The notes beneath the pieces were generated by a model. The model saw only the letters and a list, made by a program, of their open reading frames with translations, was not told where the DNA came from and did not search any database. A DNA stretch of 64,000 nucleotides, from assembly GCF_014203605.1 (NCBI RefSeq), contig NZ_JACHJJ010000005.1, positions 62,001 to 126,000 of the forward strand. Direction: 5' to 3'. Made by a program: the position numbers and the translations under genes. The DNA comes from Thiemannella venezuelensis. Its GTDB lineage: Bacteria; Actinomycetota; Actinomycetes; Streptosporangiales; Streptosporangiaceae. Shown here piece after piece: positions 55,580 through 64,000 of the stretch (the first letter of the stretch is position 1; every line of letters starts with the position of its first letter).

Positions 55580-56977
55580 TCAGGTGCGGTAGACCGCCGC
55601 GCCGTCCGTCTCGTCCTTGGACAGGCGGCGCAGCAGGTAGAGCCCCTCCAAGGTGAACTCCAGCGCCGCCGCCGCGTGCCCGGGGGACTCGTCGCCGATG
55701 CCGAGCTGGGACATGATCTTGGCCAGGCCGGTCACCGGGCCGATCCTGCGCAGCAGCTCGGCGGCCGGGACCAGCGGCCCGGACTCCACCTGCACCCCCT
55801 CGGAGAACCTCTCCAGCAGGGCCGACAGGTCCATGCCGCCGAGCGTGCCGCGGAACGTCTCGGCCACGGCCCGGCGGAGCAGGTGCGCGAGCACCTCGGT
55901 CTCCCGGCCCTCCTCACTGACCTCGAACTCCACCTTGCCGCGGAGCGTGTGCACGATGCCGGGAAGGTCGGCCACCCGGGCCACCGGGCGCTCCTCGCCG
56001 GTCAGCGCGGCCCGCCGCAGGGCGGAGGCCGCGGCGGTCTCGGCGGCGGCGATGGAGAAGCGGGCCGAGACGCCGGAGCGCGAGTCGACCGCGGTGGACT
56101 CGCGGACGAGCCGGGTGAACCGGGCGATCACCTCGATCAGGTGGCCGGGCAGGTCGGCGCCGACGTGGCCGAGGGCGGCCTCCTGGCGGATGAGCGCCAG
56201 CTCGGCCTCGACCGAGAGCGGGTAGTGGGTGCGGATCTCGGCGCCGAAGCGGTCCTTGAGCGGGGTGATGATCCGGCCGCGGTTGGTGTAGTCCTCCGGG
56301 TTGGCGCTGGCGATCAGCAGGATGTCCAGCGGGAGCCGGAGGTTGTAGCCGCGGACCTGGATGTCGCGCTCCTCCAGCACGTTGAGCAGCGAGACCTGGA
56401 TGCGTTCGGCCAGGTCGGGCAGCTCGTTGACCGAGAAGACGCCGCGGTTGCTCCGCGGCACCAGGCCGTAGTGCACGGTCTCCGGATCGCCGAGCGTGCG
56501 CCCTTCTGCGATCTTGATGGGGTCGACGTCGCCGATCAGGTCGCCCACGGAGGTGTCGGGGGTGGCGAGCTTCTCGCCGTAGCGCTCGTCCCGGTGACGC
56601 CAGGCGACCGGGAGCTCCTCGCCCGCGGACTCGGCCAGGCGGCGGCAGCGGACGCAGGCGGGGGCGTAGGGGTGGTCGTTGATCTCGCAGCCCTCCACGA
56701 CCGGGGTCCACTCGTCGAGCAGCCCGGTGACGGCGCGGACGAGCCGGGTCTTGCCCTGCCCGCGCTCGCCGAGCAGGACCAGGTCGTGACCGGCGAGCAG
56801 GGCCCGCTCCAACTGGGGCAGGACGGTGTCGTCGAAGCCCACGATGCCGGTGAACCGCGGCTCCCCCGCCCGGAGGAGGGACAGGAGGTTCTCGCGGATC
56901 TCGGCCTTCACCGTGCGGTGGACATGGCCGCTCGCGCGCAGTTCGCGCAGAGTCCGTGGCTGTGGAATGTGGCGCAC
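55580..56977 (-). CDS. AAA+ ATPase, magnesium-chelatase subunit I / MoxR-like
   Basis: 465 residues. Walker A is LGERGQGKTRLV (69-80), followed by a Cys cluster (GCEINDHPYAPACVRC, about 94-110) that could bind zinc. GVFSVNELPDLAERIQVSLLNVLEE carries Walker B, and ILLIASANPEDYTNRGRIITPLKDRFGAEIRTHYP holds sensor 1 and the arginine finger. This resembles ChlI-like ATPases. The partner VWA gene is immediately downstream. TAGTCT ends 7 nt before the GTG at 56977, with no SD, so it looks leaderless. No bacteriochlorophyll or cobalamin genes are near, so tetrapyrrole metallation is not supported. Confidence 0.9.
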   Translation of the reverse strand: MRHIPQPRTLRELRASGHVHRTVKAEIRENLLSLLRAGEPRFTGIVGFDDTVLPQLERALLAGHDLVLLGERGQGKTRLVRAVTGLLDEWTPVVEGCEINDHPYAPACVRCRRLAESAGEELPVAWRHRDERYGEKLATPDTSVGDLIGDVDPIKIAEGRTLGDPETVHYGLVPRSNRGVFSVNELPDLAERIQVSLLNVLEERDIQVRGYNLRLPLDILLIASANPEDYTNRGRIITPLKDRFGAEIRTHYPLSVEAELALIRQEAALGHVGADLPGHLIEVIARFTRLVRESTAVDSRSGVSARFSIAAAETAAASALRRAALTGEERPVARVADLPGIVHTLRGKVEFEVSEEGRETEVLAHLLRRAVAETFRGTLGGMDLSALLERFSEGVQVESGPLVPAAELLRRIGPVTGLAKIMSQLGIGDESPGHAAAALEFTLEGLYLLRRLSKDETDGAAVYRT

Positions 56978-57173
56978 GGGATCGAGACTACGTCGCCGGA
57001 GCCGAAACCGGCAGCCTCATCCCGCTCATCCCGATTTCGGATCTTGGCCATCGCATGGCGTTCGGCATGCGTGTCCTCCCTCTCAGTGGGGAGAATCGCT
57101 CAGGAAAAGGCTTCGGGATTCAGGGAAGACACTCCGGATACGAAGGTTTCGGACAAGAGGGGAGGCGAGACGG

Positions 57174-58373
57174 GTGCCGCTGTTGACAAGCCGCTTCGCC
57201 GATGGTCTCGCCGTGGGCTCGGACCTGGCCGCGGCGGCGGAGTCCGCGGTCGGGCAGGCCCTGCACGGGCTGAGCGGACCGCCGGATCTGGTCTGTTTCT
57301 TCATCTGCGGCGACGACCCCGACGAGGTCTCCCGCGCCGGCCTGCGGGCGATGACTCTGGCGCCGGAGGCGACGGTGATCGGCTGCAGCTCCACCGGGGT
57401 GATCGGGGGAGGGCAGGGGATCGAGGTCACGCCCTCGGTGAGCGCCTGGGCCGCCACCCTGGACGGGGCCCGGCTGACCACCTTCGTGCTGGACAGCCTG
57501 CAGGCCGACGACCGCTTCGTCGTCGTCGGCCTGCCGGAGCGCGGCCCCGACGACAAGGTGGCCATCCTGCTGGCCGACCCCTACACCTTCCCGACCGACG
57601 GCTTCGTCGAGCGCTCGGGAGAGGTCCTCGGCGACCTCCCGCTGGTCGGCGGCCTGGCCAACGCCTTCCTCGGCCGGGACGCGGTGCGGCTGTTCGTCAA
57701 CGGGGAGGTGCACACCGAGGGCGCCGTGGGCGTGCTCATCGGCGGCGAGGTCAACGTCAGCACCGTGGTCAGCCAGGGCTGCCGCCCGATCGGCCCGTCC
57801 ATGACGGTCACCGGGGTCGAGGAGAACCTGCTGCTCGAACTCGCCGGGCAGCCCGCGCTGGCGCGGCTGGAGGAGATCGTCAGCGCGCTGGACGAGGAGG
57901 ACCGCGAGCTGGTCGCCTCGGGGCTGCAGATCGGCGTCGCCATCGACGAGTACGCCGAGCGGCACGAGCACGGCGACTTCCTGATCCGCGGGGTGCTCGG
58001 GATCGACCCCGACCGGGAGGCCGTGGCCATCGGCGACATCGTCGAGATGGGCCGGACCGTCCGCTTCCAGGTCCGCGACGCCGCCACCGCCGACGAGGAC
58101 CTCTACGAGCTGCTCGACGCCCACCGGGAGGAGTTCGGCCGGGTGGACGGCGCGCTGCTGTTCTCGTGCAACGGCCGGGGCTCGGCCATGTTCGGCACCG
58201 CCGACCACGACATGATGGCGGTCAGCGACACCCTCGGCCCCATCGGCGTGGCCGGGTTCTTCGCGGCCGGGGAGATCGGCCCGGTGGGGAGCCACAACCA
58301 CGTGCACGGGTTCACCGCGTGCCTGCTGGCCTTCTCCTCCCGCCCGTCGGCCGGCCGGTCCTATGATCGTTGA
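57174..58373 (+). CDS. FIST-domain sensory protein
   Basis: 399 residues: a FIST N domain (about 15-220, LVCFFICGDDPDEVSRAGLRAM, TVIGCSSTGVIGGG, VILIGGEVNVS-like segment) and a FIST C domain (about 225-385, EFGRVDGALLFSCNGRGSAMFG, GFFAAGEIGPVGSHNHVHGFT). FIST domains are thought to bind small ligands such as amino acids. The GTG at 57174 has GAGGGGAGG about 9 nt upstream. Divergent from the AAA+/VWA operon by 196 bp; its TGA directly abuts the ATG of the ROK kinase. Confidence 0.9.
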   Translation: MPLLTSRFADGLAVGSDLAAAAESAVGQALHGLSGPPDLVCFFICGDDPDEVSRAGLRAMTLAPEATVIGCSSTGVIGGGQGIEVTPSVSAWAATLDGARLTTFVLDSLQADDRFVVVGLPERGPDDKVAILLADPYTFPTDGFVERSGEVLGDLPLVGGLANAFLGRDAVRLFVNGEVHTEGAVGVLIGGEVNVSTVVSQGCRPIGPSMTVTGVEENLLLELAGQPALARLEEIVSALDEEDRELVASGLQIGVAIDEYAERHEHGDFLIRGVLGIDPDREAVAIGDIVEMGRTVRFQVRDAATADEDLYELLDAHREEFGRVDGALLFSCNGRGSAMFGTADHDMMAVSDTLGPIGVAGFFAAGEIGPVGSHNHVHGFTACLLAFSSRPSAGRSYDR

Positions 58374-59357
58374 ATGTCCGAATCTGTGCTCGCCGTCGAC
58401 ATCGGCGGGACGAAGTTCGCCGCCGCGCTGGTAGGACCCGGCGGAGACGTCCAGGCGGCCGAGCGGGTCGCCACGCCGCCCGGCGGCGACGCCGCGACCC
58501 TGTGGAAGGCCCTCGACGAGCTGGTCTCCGCCGTCGCCGGCGACCGGCCGGTCGCCGGGGTGGGGATCGGGTGCGGCGGCCCGATGTCCTGGCCGGACGG
58601 GGCCGTCTCCCCGCTGAACATGCCGGGCTGGCGCGCCTTCCCGCTCCGGGACCGGCTGGCCGCGCGTTTCCCCGGAGTGCCGGTCCGCATCCACAACGAC
58701 GCCGTCTGCGTGGCCGTCGCCGAGCACTGGCGCGGCGCCGGGCGGGGCAGCGCCAACATGCTGGGCATGGTCGTGTCCACCGGGGTGGGCGGCGGGCTGG
58801 TCCTCGGCGACCGGCTGATCGACGGCGGCAGCGGCAACGCCGGGCACATCGGGCACATCGTGGTCGACCCGGACGGCCCCGCCTGCGGCTGCGGCGGCCG
58901 CGGCTGCCTGGAGGCCGTCGCCCGCGGTCCCGGCCTGGCGGCGTGGGCGGTCGAGCAGGGCTGGATCCCCGGGCGGGTCGCGGGATCCGCCGCTCCGGTC
59001 CCCGCGCCGGCCTACGTCGAGGCGGCGACCGCCACCGGGCGGCAGCTCGCGCTGGACGCCGCCGCCGGGGACGCGACCGCGCTGGCGGCCATGGGCAGGG
59101 CCGGGCGGGCGCTCGGCCTGGCCATCGCCTCCGCCACCCATCTGTGCGACCTCGACGTGGTCACCGTCGGCGGCGGCCTCTCCCAGGCCGGGCCGCTGCT
59201 GTTCGGCCCCATGGAGGAGACGCTCCGCGCCCACGTCGGACTGGACTTCGCCCGACGCGTCCGCGTGGTCCCGGCCTCCCTCGGCCAGGACGCCGGCCTC
59301 GTCGGCGCCGCGGCGCTCATCCTCGCCGCCGACCGGTACTGGTCCCCCCGGGACTAG
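58374..59357 (+). CDS. ROK family glucokinase
   Basis: Phosphorylates glucose or a related sugar. 327 residues. The ATP-binding DIGGTK is at 9-14, HNDAVCVAVAEHWRGAG contains the catalytic Asp, and GNAGHIGHIVVDPDGPACGCGGRGCLEAVARG carries the ROK zinc-binding motif (GHxxVxxxGxxCxCGxxGCxE). VTVGGGLSQAGPLL closes the site. TATGAT (58362-58367) ends 6 nt before the ATG, so it may have its own leaderless promoter within the end of the FIST gene. Glucose specificity is inferred. Confidence 0.92.
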   Translation: MSESVLAVDIGGTKFAAALVGPGGDVQAAERVATPPGGDAATLWKALDELVSAVAGDRPVAGVGIGCGGPMSWPDGAVSPLNMPGWRAFPLRDRLAARFPGVPVRIHNDAVCVAVAEHWRGAGRGSANMLGMVVSTGVGGGLVLGDRLIDGGSGNAGHIGHIVVDPDGPACGCGGRGCLEAVARGPGLAAWAVEQGWIPGRVAGSAAPVPAPAYVEAATATGRQLALDAAAGDATALAAMGRAGRALGLAIASATHLCDLDVVTVGGGLSQAGPLLFGPMEETLRAHVGLDFARRVRVVPASLGQDAGLVGAAALILAADRYWSPRD

Positions 59358-59477
59358 TACGGCTCCTCCGCCCTCCCGGTCCGCTCCGCCGTACGGCGCG
59401 GGCCGCGGGGGCGGCACGCCGTACGGCCGGGTCGCGCCTGGCATGGACCCTGCACGCGGGGTGGGAGGATGGCCCGC

Positions 59478-60686
59478 ATGTCAGCGCCTCAGGTGACCTT
59501 CGAGGACGTGGTCGCCGCCCGGGAGCTCCTGGCCGGCGTCGCCGTGCGGACCCCGGTCGTCCACTCCCGCGTGCTCTCCGACACGATCGGCGGGCCCGTC
59601 CACCTCAAGTGCGAGAACCTCCAGCGCTCCGGCTCCTTCAAGGTGCGCGGCGCCTACGTCAGGATCGCCCGGCTCACGCGGGAGGAGCTGGCGCGGGGCG
59701 TGGTCGCGGCCAGCGCGGGCAACCACGCGCAGGGCGTGGCGCTCGGCGCGGGCCTGCTGGGGGCCAAGGCGGCGGTCTACATGCCCGAGGGCGCGCCGCT
59801 GCCCAAGGTGGCCGCGACCCGGTCCTACGGCGCCGACGTGGTCTTCGCCGGGCACACCGTGGACGTCGCGCTGGCCCAGGCCAGGGAGCACGCCGAGCGG
59901 ACCGGGGCGGTGTTCATCCACCCCTTCGACCACCCCGACGTCGTCGCGGGGCAGGGCACGATCGGGCTGGAGATCCTGGAGCAGCTCCCGGAGACCGGCA
60001 CGATCGTGCTCTCCGTGGGCGGCGGGGGCCTGGCCGCCGGGGTCGCGCTCGCGGCCAAGTCGCTCCGGCCCGGCGTGCGGATCGTCGGTGTGCAGGCCGA
60101 GCGGGCCGCCGCCTACCCGGCCTCGCTCTCCGCCGGGCATCCGGTCATGGTCCAGCCCGCCGCCACGATGGCCGACGGCATCGCGGTGGGCCGCCCGGGC
60201 GAGCTGCCCTTCGAGCTGATCCACTACCTGGTCGACAGCGTGGTCACGGTCACCGAGCAGGAGATCTCACGGGCGCTGGTGCTCTGCCTGGAGCGGGCCA
60301 AGCAGGTCGTCGAGCCCGCCGGGGTGGCGGGCGTGGCGGCGGTCCTGGCCCATCCGGAGGTCTTCGAGCCGCCCGTGGTGGCGGTGCTCTCCGGGGGCAA
60401 CATCGACCCGCTGCTGCTGGCCAAGGTCCTGCGGCACGGACTGGCCGCGGCCGGGCGCTACCTGACCCTGCGGGTCTCGCTGCCCGACCGGCCCGGAACC
60501 CTGGCGGCGCTGACGGCCGAGGTGGCGCGGTTGCGGGCCAACGTGCTGGACATCGCGCACGAGCGGGTCGGGGTCGACCTGGGCGAGGTCGCGGTCCAGC
60601 TCCAGTTGGAGACGCGGGGACCGGAGCACGCCGAGGAGGTGCTGGGCTCCCTGCGCCGGCACGGCTACCGGCCCGTCTCCGGCTGA
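59478..60686 (+). CDS. ilvA: Threonine ammonia-lyase with ACT domain
   Basis: Converts threonine to 2-oxobutanoate and ammonia, using PLP. 402 residues: K55 in RSGSFKVRGA, ASAGNHAQGVALGA, VLSVGGGGLAAGVALA (phosphate loop), then an ACT domain (about 325-402, YLTLRVSLPDRPGTLAALTAEVARL). The single-ACT short form can be the biosynthetic or the catabolic (TdcB-like) enzyme. GGGAGG is 9 nt before the ATG at 59478, favouring it over the ATG at 59469. Confidence 0.93.
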   Translation: MSAPQVTFEDVVAARELLAGVAVRTPVVHSRVLSDTIGGPVHLKCENLQRSGSFKVRGAYVRIARLTREELARGVVAASAGNHAQGVALGAGLLGAKAAVYMPEGAPLPKVAATRSYGADVVFAGHTVDVALAQAREHAERTGAVFIHPFDHPDVVAGQGTIGLEILEQLPETGTIVLSVGGGGLAAGVALAAKSLRPGVRIVGVQAERAAAYPASLSAGHPVMVQPAATMADGIAVGRPGELPFELIHYLVDSVVTVTEQEISRALVLCLERAKQVVEPAGVAGVAAVLAHPEVFEPPVVAVLSGGNIDPLLLAKVLRHGLAAAGRYLTLRVSLPDRPGTLAALTAEVARLRANVLDIAHERVGVDLGEVAVQLQLETRGPEHAEEVLGSLRRHGYRPVSG

Positions 60687-60731
60687 GCCGCACGGCGCCG
60701 CGTCCACCGCGCGGCGGCGCGCGCCGGTCCC

Positions 60732-60758
60732 GCGGGCCGGGCCGTACGGCGGGCCCGC
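60732..60758. terminator. Hairpin between convergent ilvA and M1 peptidase genes
   Basis: GCGGGCC (60732-60738) and GGCCCGC (60752-60758) pair around an inner perfect palindrome GCCGTACGGC (60741-60750). A second, weaker 7-bp stem lies at 60696-60716. Confidence 0.45.
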
Positions 60759-60789
60759 CCGACGGCGACGGGACTGCCGGGTGGCGGGC

Positions 60790-62211
60790 CTACCAGGTGG
60801 CGGGCTTGCGCTCCTGGAACAGCCAGGCGTCGAAGAGCGCGTCGAGCTGCTTGCCGGAGAGGCGCTCCGCCAGCGCCGTGAAGTCCTCGGTCGTGACGTA
60901 TCCGTACTTGTGCTCGGCGGTCCACGTCTTCAGCAGCTCGAAGAAGACCTGGTCGCCGATGCGCTGCCGGAGCGCGTGCAGGGTCATGCCGCCCCGGGTG
61001 TAGACAGAGGCGTTGAACAGGTCGTCCGGCCTGGCGCGGCCCGGGGCGTACTTCCAGATGGCGGCGTCCGGCCCGGCCTCGTAGCGGCGGCGGAAGATCT
61101 CCTCGGCGGTGGCGTCGCCCTCGTGCTCCGACCAGAGCCACTCGGCGTAGGTGGCGAAGCCCTCGTTGAGCCAGAGGTCCTTCCACCGGCGGATGCTGAG
61201 GCTGTTGCCGAACCACTGGTGGGCGAGCTCGTGGGCGATGATGTCCTCGCCCGGGTCGAACCCGCCGTACATGGGCTTGGTCTGGTTCTCCAGCGCGTAA
61301 CCGGCGGAGAAGTCGTCCACCACGCCTCCGGTGGAGGAGAACGGGTAGGGGCCGAACACGGTGGCCCAGTAGTCGGTGATCTTCCCCGAGAGCGTGTGGA
61401 GGTCGTCCAGCGAGTCGCGGAAACGGGGGTCCACGGCGGCCAGGTTCTTGATGCCGGAGGCGGTCGTCCCCTCGCGCAGCTCGAACCTGCCCAGCGTCAT
61501 GGTGGCCAGGTAGGTCACCATCGGGTGGTCCTCCCGCCAGCGGTAGACGGTCTTCCCGCCGGTCGTCCTCGGCCGGTCGGTCATCTCCCCGTTGGCCAGC
61601 GCGGTCAGCCCGGCCGGAACGGTGATCTCGAACTCGTAGCGCGCCTTGTCGGCGGGGTGGTCGTTGCCGGGGAACCAGGTCCTGGCGCCGTTCGGCTCGC
61701 AGGTGACGAAGGCCCCGTCCTTGGTGGGGATGAACCCATAGGTGCCGAGGTTGGAGGAGTCCCTGACGGGCTCGGGCTCCCCGGCGTAGGCGACCTCGAC
61801 GGTGAACGCCGCGCCGGAGGGCAGCGGCCCGGAGGGGATCACGGTGAGCTCGTGCCCGGACCGCTCGAACGCGGCGGGCCCGCCGTTCACCGCGACCCGC
61901 CCGACCGTGAACCCGGACAGGTCGAGGTTGAAGCGGGACAGGGCCTGCGCGGCCTTCGCCTCGATCACGGTGACGCCGGACAGGTGCCTGGAACCCGGGT
62001 CGTAGTCGATTTCGAGGCGGTAGCGCTCGACGTCGTAGCCGCCGTTGCCGTCGGAGGGGAAGTCGGGGTCGCCGATCCCGGGCGCGCCCGGCGACCCGGT
62101 GGCGGCGGGCGGGGCGCCGGTGGCCGGGGCGGTCGTCCCGTCCGGCCCGGAGCAGGCGAGCGCGCAGAGCAGGACGGTGGTTGCCACGATGGCGGGCCGA
62201 CCCGACGCCAT
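60790..62211 (-). CDS. M1 family zinc aminopeptidase-like lipoprotein
   Basis: 473 residues. The signal peptide ends at a lipobox (CALAC, Cys20). A beta-sandwich N-terminal domain of the M1 family (RYRLEIDYDPGSRHLSGVTVIEAKA) precedes the catalytic domain with HELAHQWFG (H327, E328, H331) and the third ligand in DLWLNEGFATYAEWLW. YALENQTKPMY replaces the usual GAMEN exopeptidase motif, so peptide specificity may differ. It lacks the C-terminal ERAP-like domain. It is a surface-anchored protease of unknown substrate. Confidence 0.92.
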   Translation of the reverse strand: MASGRPAIVATTVLLCALACSGPDGTTAPATGAPPAATGSPGAPGIGDPDFPSDGNGGYDVERYRLEIDYDPGSRHLSGVTVIEAKAAQALSRFNLDLSGFTVGRVAVNGGPAAFERSGHELTVIPSGPLPSGAAFTVEVAYAGEPEPVRDSSNLGTYGFIPTKDGAFVTCEPNGARTWFPGNDHPADKARYEFEITVPAGLTALANGEMTDRPRTTGGKTVYRWREDHPMVTYLATMTLGRFELREGTTASGIKNLAAVDPRFRDSLDDLHTLSGKITDYWATVFGPYPFSSTGGVVDDFSAGYALENQTKPMYGGFDPGEDIIAHELAHQWFGNSLSIRRWKDLWLNEGFATYAEWLWSEHEGDATAEEIFRRRYEAGPDAAIWKYAPGRARPDDLFNASVYTRGGMTLHALRQRIGDQVFFELLKTWTAEHKYGYVTTEDFTALAERLSGKQLDALFDAWLFQERKPATW

Positions 62212-62319
62212 GGTTGAGCTTTCCCCTTTCCGGCCCGGGCCGTGCCGGGGCGCAGGTTCGCAAGACTACGCGAGCCCGCGCGGCCCGGCACTCACAGTGA
62301 CGGAAAGGGGGTTCCGCCG

Positions 62320-63468
<1,149 letters not shown>

Positions 63469-63472
63469 TTAC

Positions 63473-63488
63473 TTGTTCAGGTGGACAA
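63473..63488. promoter_or_regulatory. Candidate operator between hppD and the Lrp/AsnC gene
   Basis: TTGTTC (63473-63478) and GGACAA (63483-63488) form an inverted repeat with one mismatch, in an AT-rich patch that also holds TATATT (63493-63498). Position between divergent genes suggests an Lrp-type site controlling both. Confidence 0.45.
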
Positions 63489-63531
63489 CTTGTATATTTA
63501 CTGACCGGTAAGCGTGGAGGATCTGTACACC

Positions 63532-64000
63532 ATGACGATTGATCGACTCGACGCCCGGCTCATCACCCTGCTCGCCGAGGAGCCCAAGCTGGGCGTGCTG
63601 GAGTGCTCCCGGCGGCTCGGCGTGGCCCGGGGCACCGTCCAGGCCCGCCTCGACCGGCTGGCCGCCAGGGGAGTGATCACCGGCTACGGCCCCGACATCG
63701 CGCCCGCCGCGCTCGGCTACGACGTGACCGCCTTCGTCACCCTGCAGATCCGCCAGGTCAGCGGGCACGACCCGGTCGCCGACCAGCTCGCGAAGATCCC
63801 GCAGGTGCTGGAGGTGCACACGATCACCGGCGGCGACGACATGCACTGCCGGGTGGTGGCGCGCAGCAACGCCGACCTGCAGCGGGTCATCGACCTGATC
63901 GTCGAGGTCCGGGGGGTCGTCAGGACCTCCTCGGTGATCGCGCTGGACACCCCCGTGCCATACCGGATCCTTCCTCTGGTGGCCGACCTCCCCCACCAGG
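63532..64000 (+). CDS. Lrp/AsnC family transcriptional regulator (3' end outside window)
   Basis: 156 residues are visible. An N-terminal winged helix-turn-helix (IDRLDARLITLLAEEPKLGVLECSRRLGVARGTVQARLDRLAARGVI) is followed by a RAM/ACT-like ligand domain (VTAFVTLQIRQV, VLEVHTITGGDDMHCRVVA). GGAGG lies upstream of the ATG at 63532. Divergence from hppD suggests that it senses tyrosine, phenylalanine or a breakdown product and controls homogentisate formation; this is inferred. Confidence 0.93.
   Translation, partial: MTIDRLDARLITLLAEEPKLGVLECSRRLGVARGTVQARLDRLAARGVITGYGPDIAPAALGYDVTAFVTLQIRQVSGHDPVADQLAKIPQVLEVHTITGGDDMHCRVVARSNADLQRVIDLIVEVRGVVRTSSVIALDTPVPYRILPLVADLPHQ

Noticed and set aside
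55580-56977. AAA+/VWA pair as magnesium chelatase for chlorophyll
   Set aside because: No ChlH, no tetrapyrrole genes nearby; the pair belongs to a wider family found in many non-phototrophs.
59389-60750. Recurrent GCCGTACGGC-like palindromes in several intergenic gaps
   Set aside because: The motif also occurs inside genes and is expected by chance at this GC content; I could not show an ordered or positional pattern.

Overview
The window is very GC-rich, with G/C-biased third codon positions, many GTG starts, and terminators that are mostly GC-rich hairpins without a U tract. It also holds the actinobacterial gene order mfd - SurA-like lipoprotein - mazG - eno - DivIC-like - DUF501 - ppx, tRNA-Gln ahead of glmU-prs, and an F420-type PPOX protein. 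This points to a filamentous actinomycete, probably of the Streptosporangiales; that placement is inferred. I see no IS element, prophage, integrase or CRISPR array.

Layout. 1-1.5 kb: a fatty-acyl desaturase followed by a truncated TetR gene. 1.7-5.9 kb: tRNA-Gln, glmU, prs, rplY (CTC form), pth. 6.0-25.1 kb: an accessory polysaccharide locus of two convergent arms plus a third group. The rightward arm holds a polyprenyl-phosphate sugar-phosphate transferase, cysQ, cysD, cysN, a sulfotransferase, a GT2 glycosyltransferase and a WecG/TagA glycosyltransferase. The leftward arm holds a Wzz-like protein, an O-antigen-ligase-like protein, an APH-fold kinase, a sulfotransferase, a Wzx-like flippase and a third sulfotransferase. 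A GH26-like lipoprotein diverges from wzz, followed by a leftward group of methyltransferase, cysC and a TauE/SafE (TSUP) permease.

How the locus works together: CysD/CysN make APS, CysC makes PAPS, three different sulfotransferases can use PAPS, and CysQ can remove the product PAP. No PAPS or sulfite reductase is present. The simplest reading is a Wzx/Wzy-type pathway for a sulfated exopolysaccharide or glycolipid with its own sulfate-activation supply. This is the most interesting system in the window.

25.2-39.4 kb: housekeeping genes (mfd to ppx), a secreted protein with four cysteine-bounded repeats, a family 4/5 uracil-DNA glycosylase, and a type II NADH dehydrogenase gene behind a perfect Rex-type operator. 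Next come an ACT-domain protein and a peptide-deformylase-like protein whose catalytic HExxH reads HQxxH. A compact tRNA with a UAA anticodon follows 7 bp later. 39.6-53.5 kb: a lone receiver protein, an XRE-cupin regulator divergent from a His-rich methyltransferase, a BI-1 family protein, DUF4287, PPOX, thiolase, a beta-propeller lipoprotein, an SGNH hydrolase, cbs, an unpaired histidine kinase, metB and small membrane proteins. 53.6-64 kb: a VWA/AAA+ pair, a FIST protein, a ROK glucokinase, threonine ammonia-lyase, an M1 peptidase lipoprotein, hppD and a divergent, truncated Lrp/AsnC gene.

Several genes look leaderless: a TAnnnT-type -10 hexamer lies 6-7 nt before the start codon. All functions are read from sequence motifs by eye; no database search was run.
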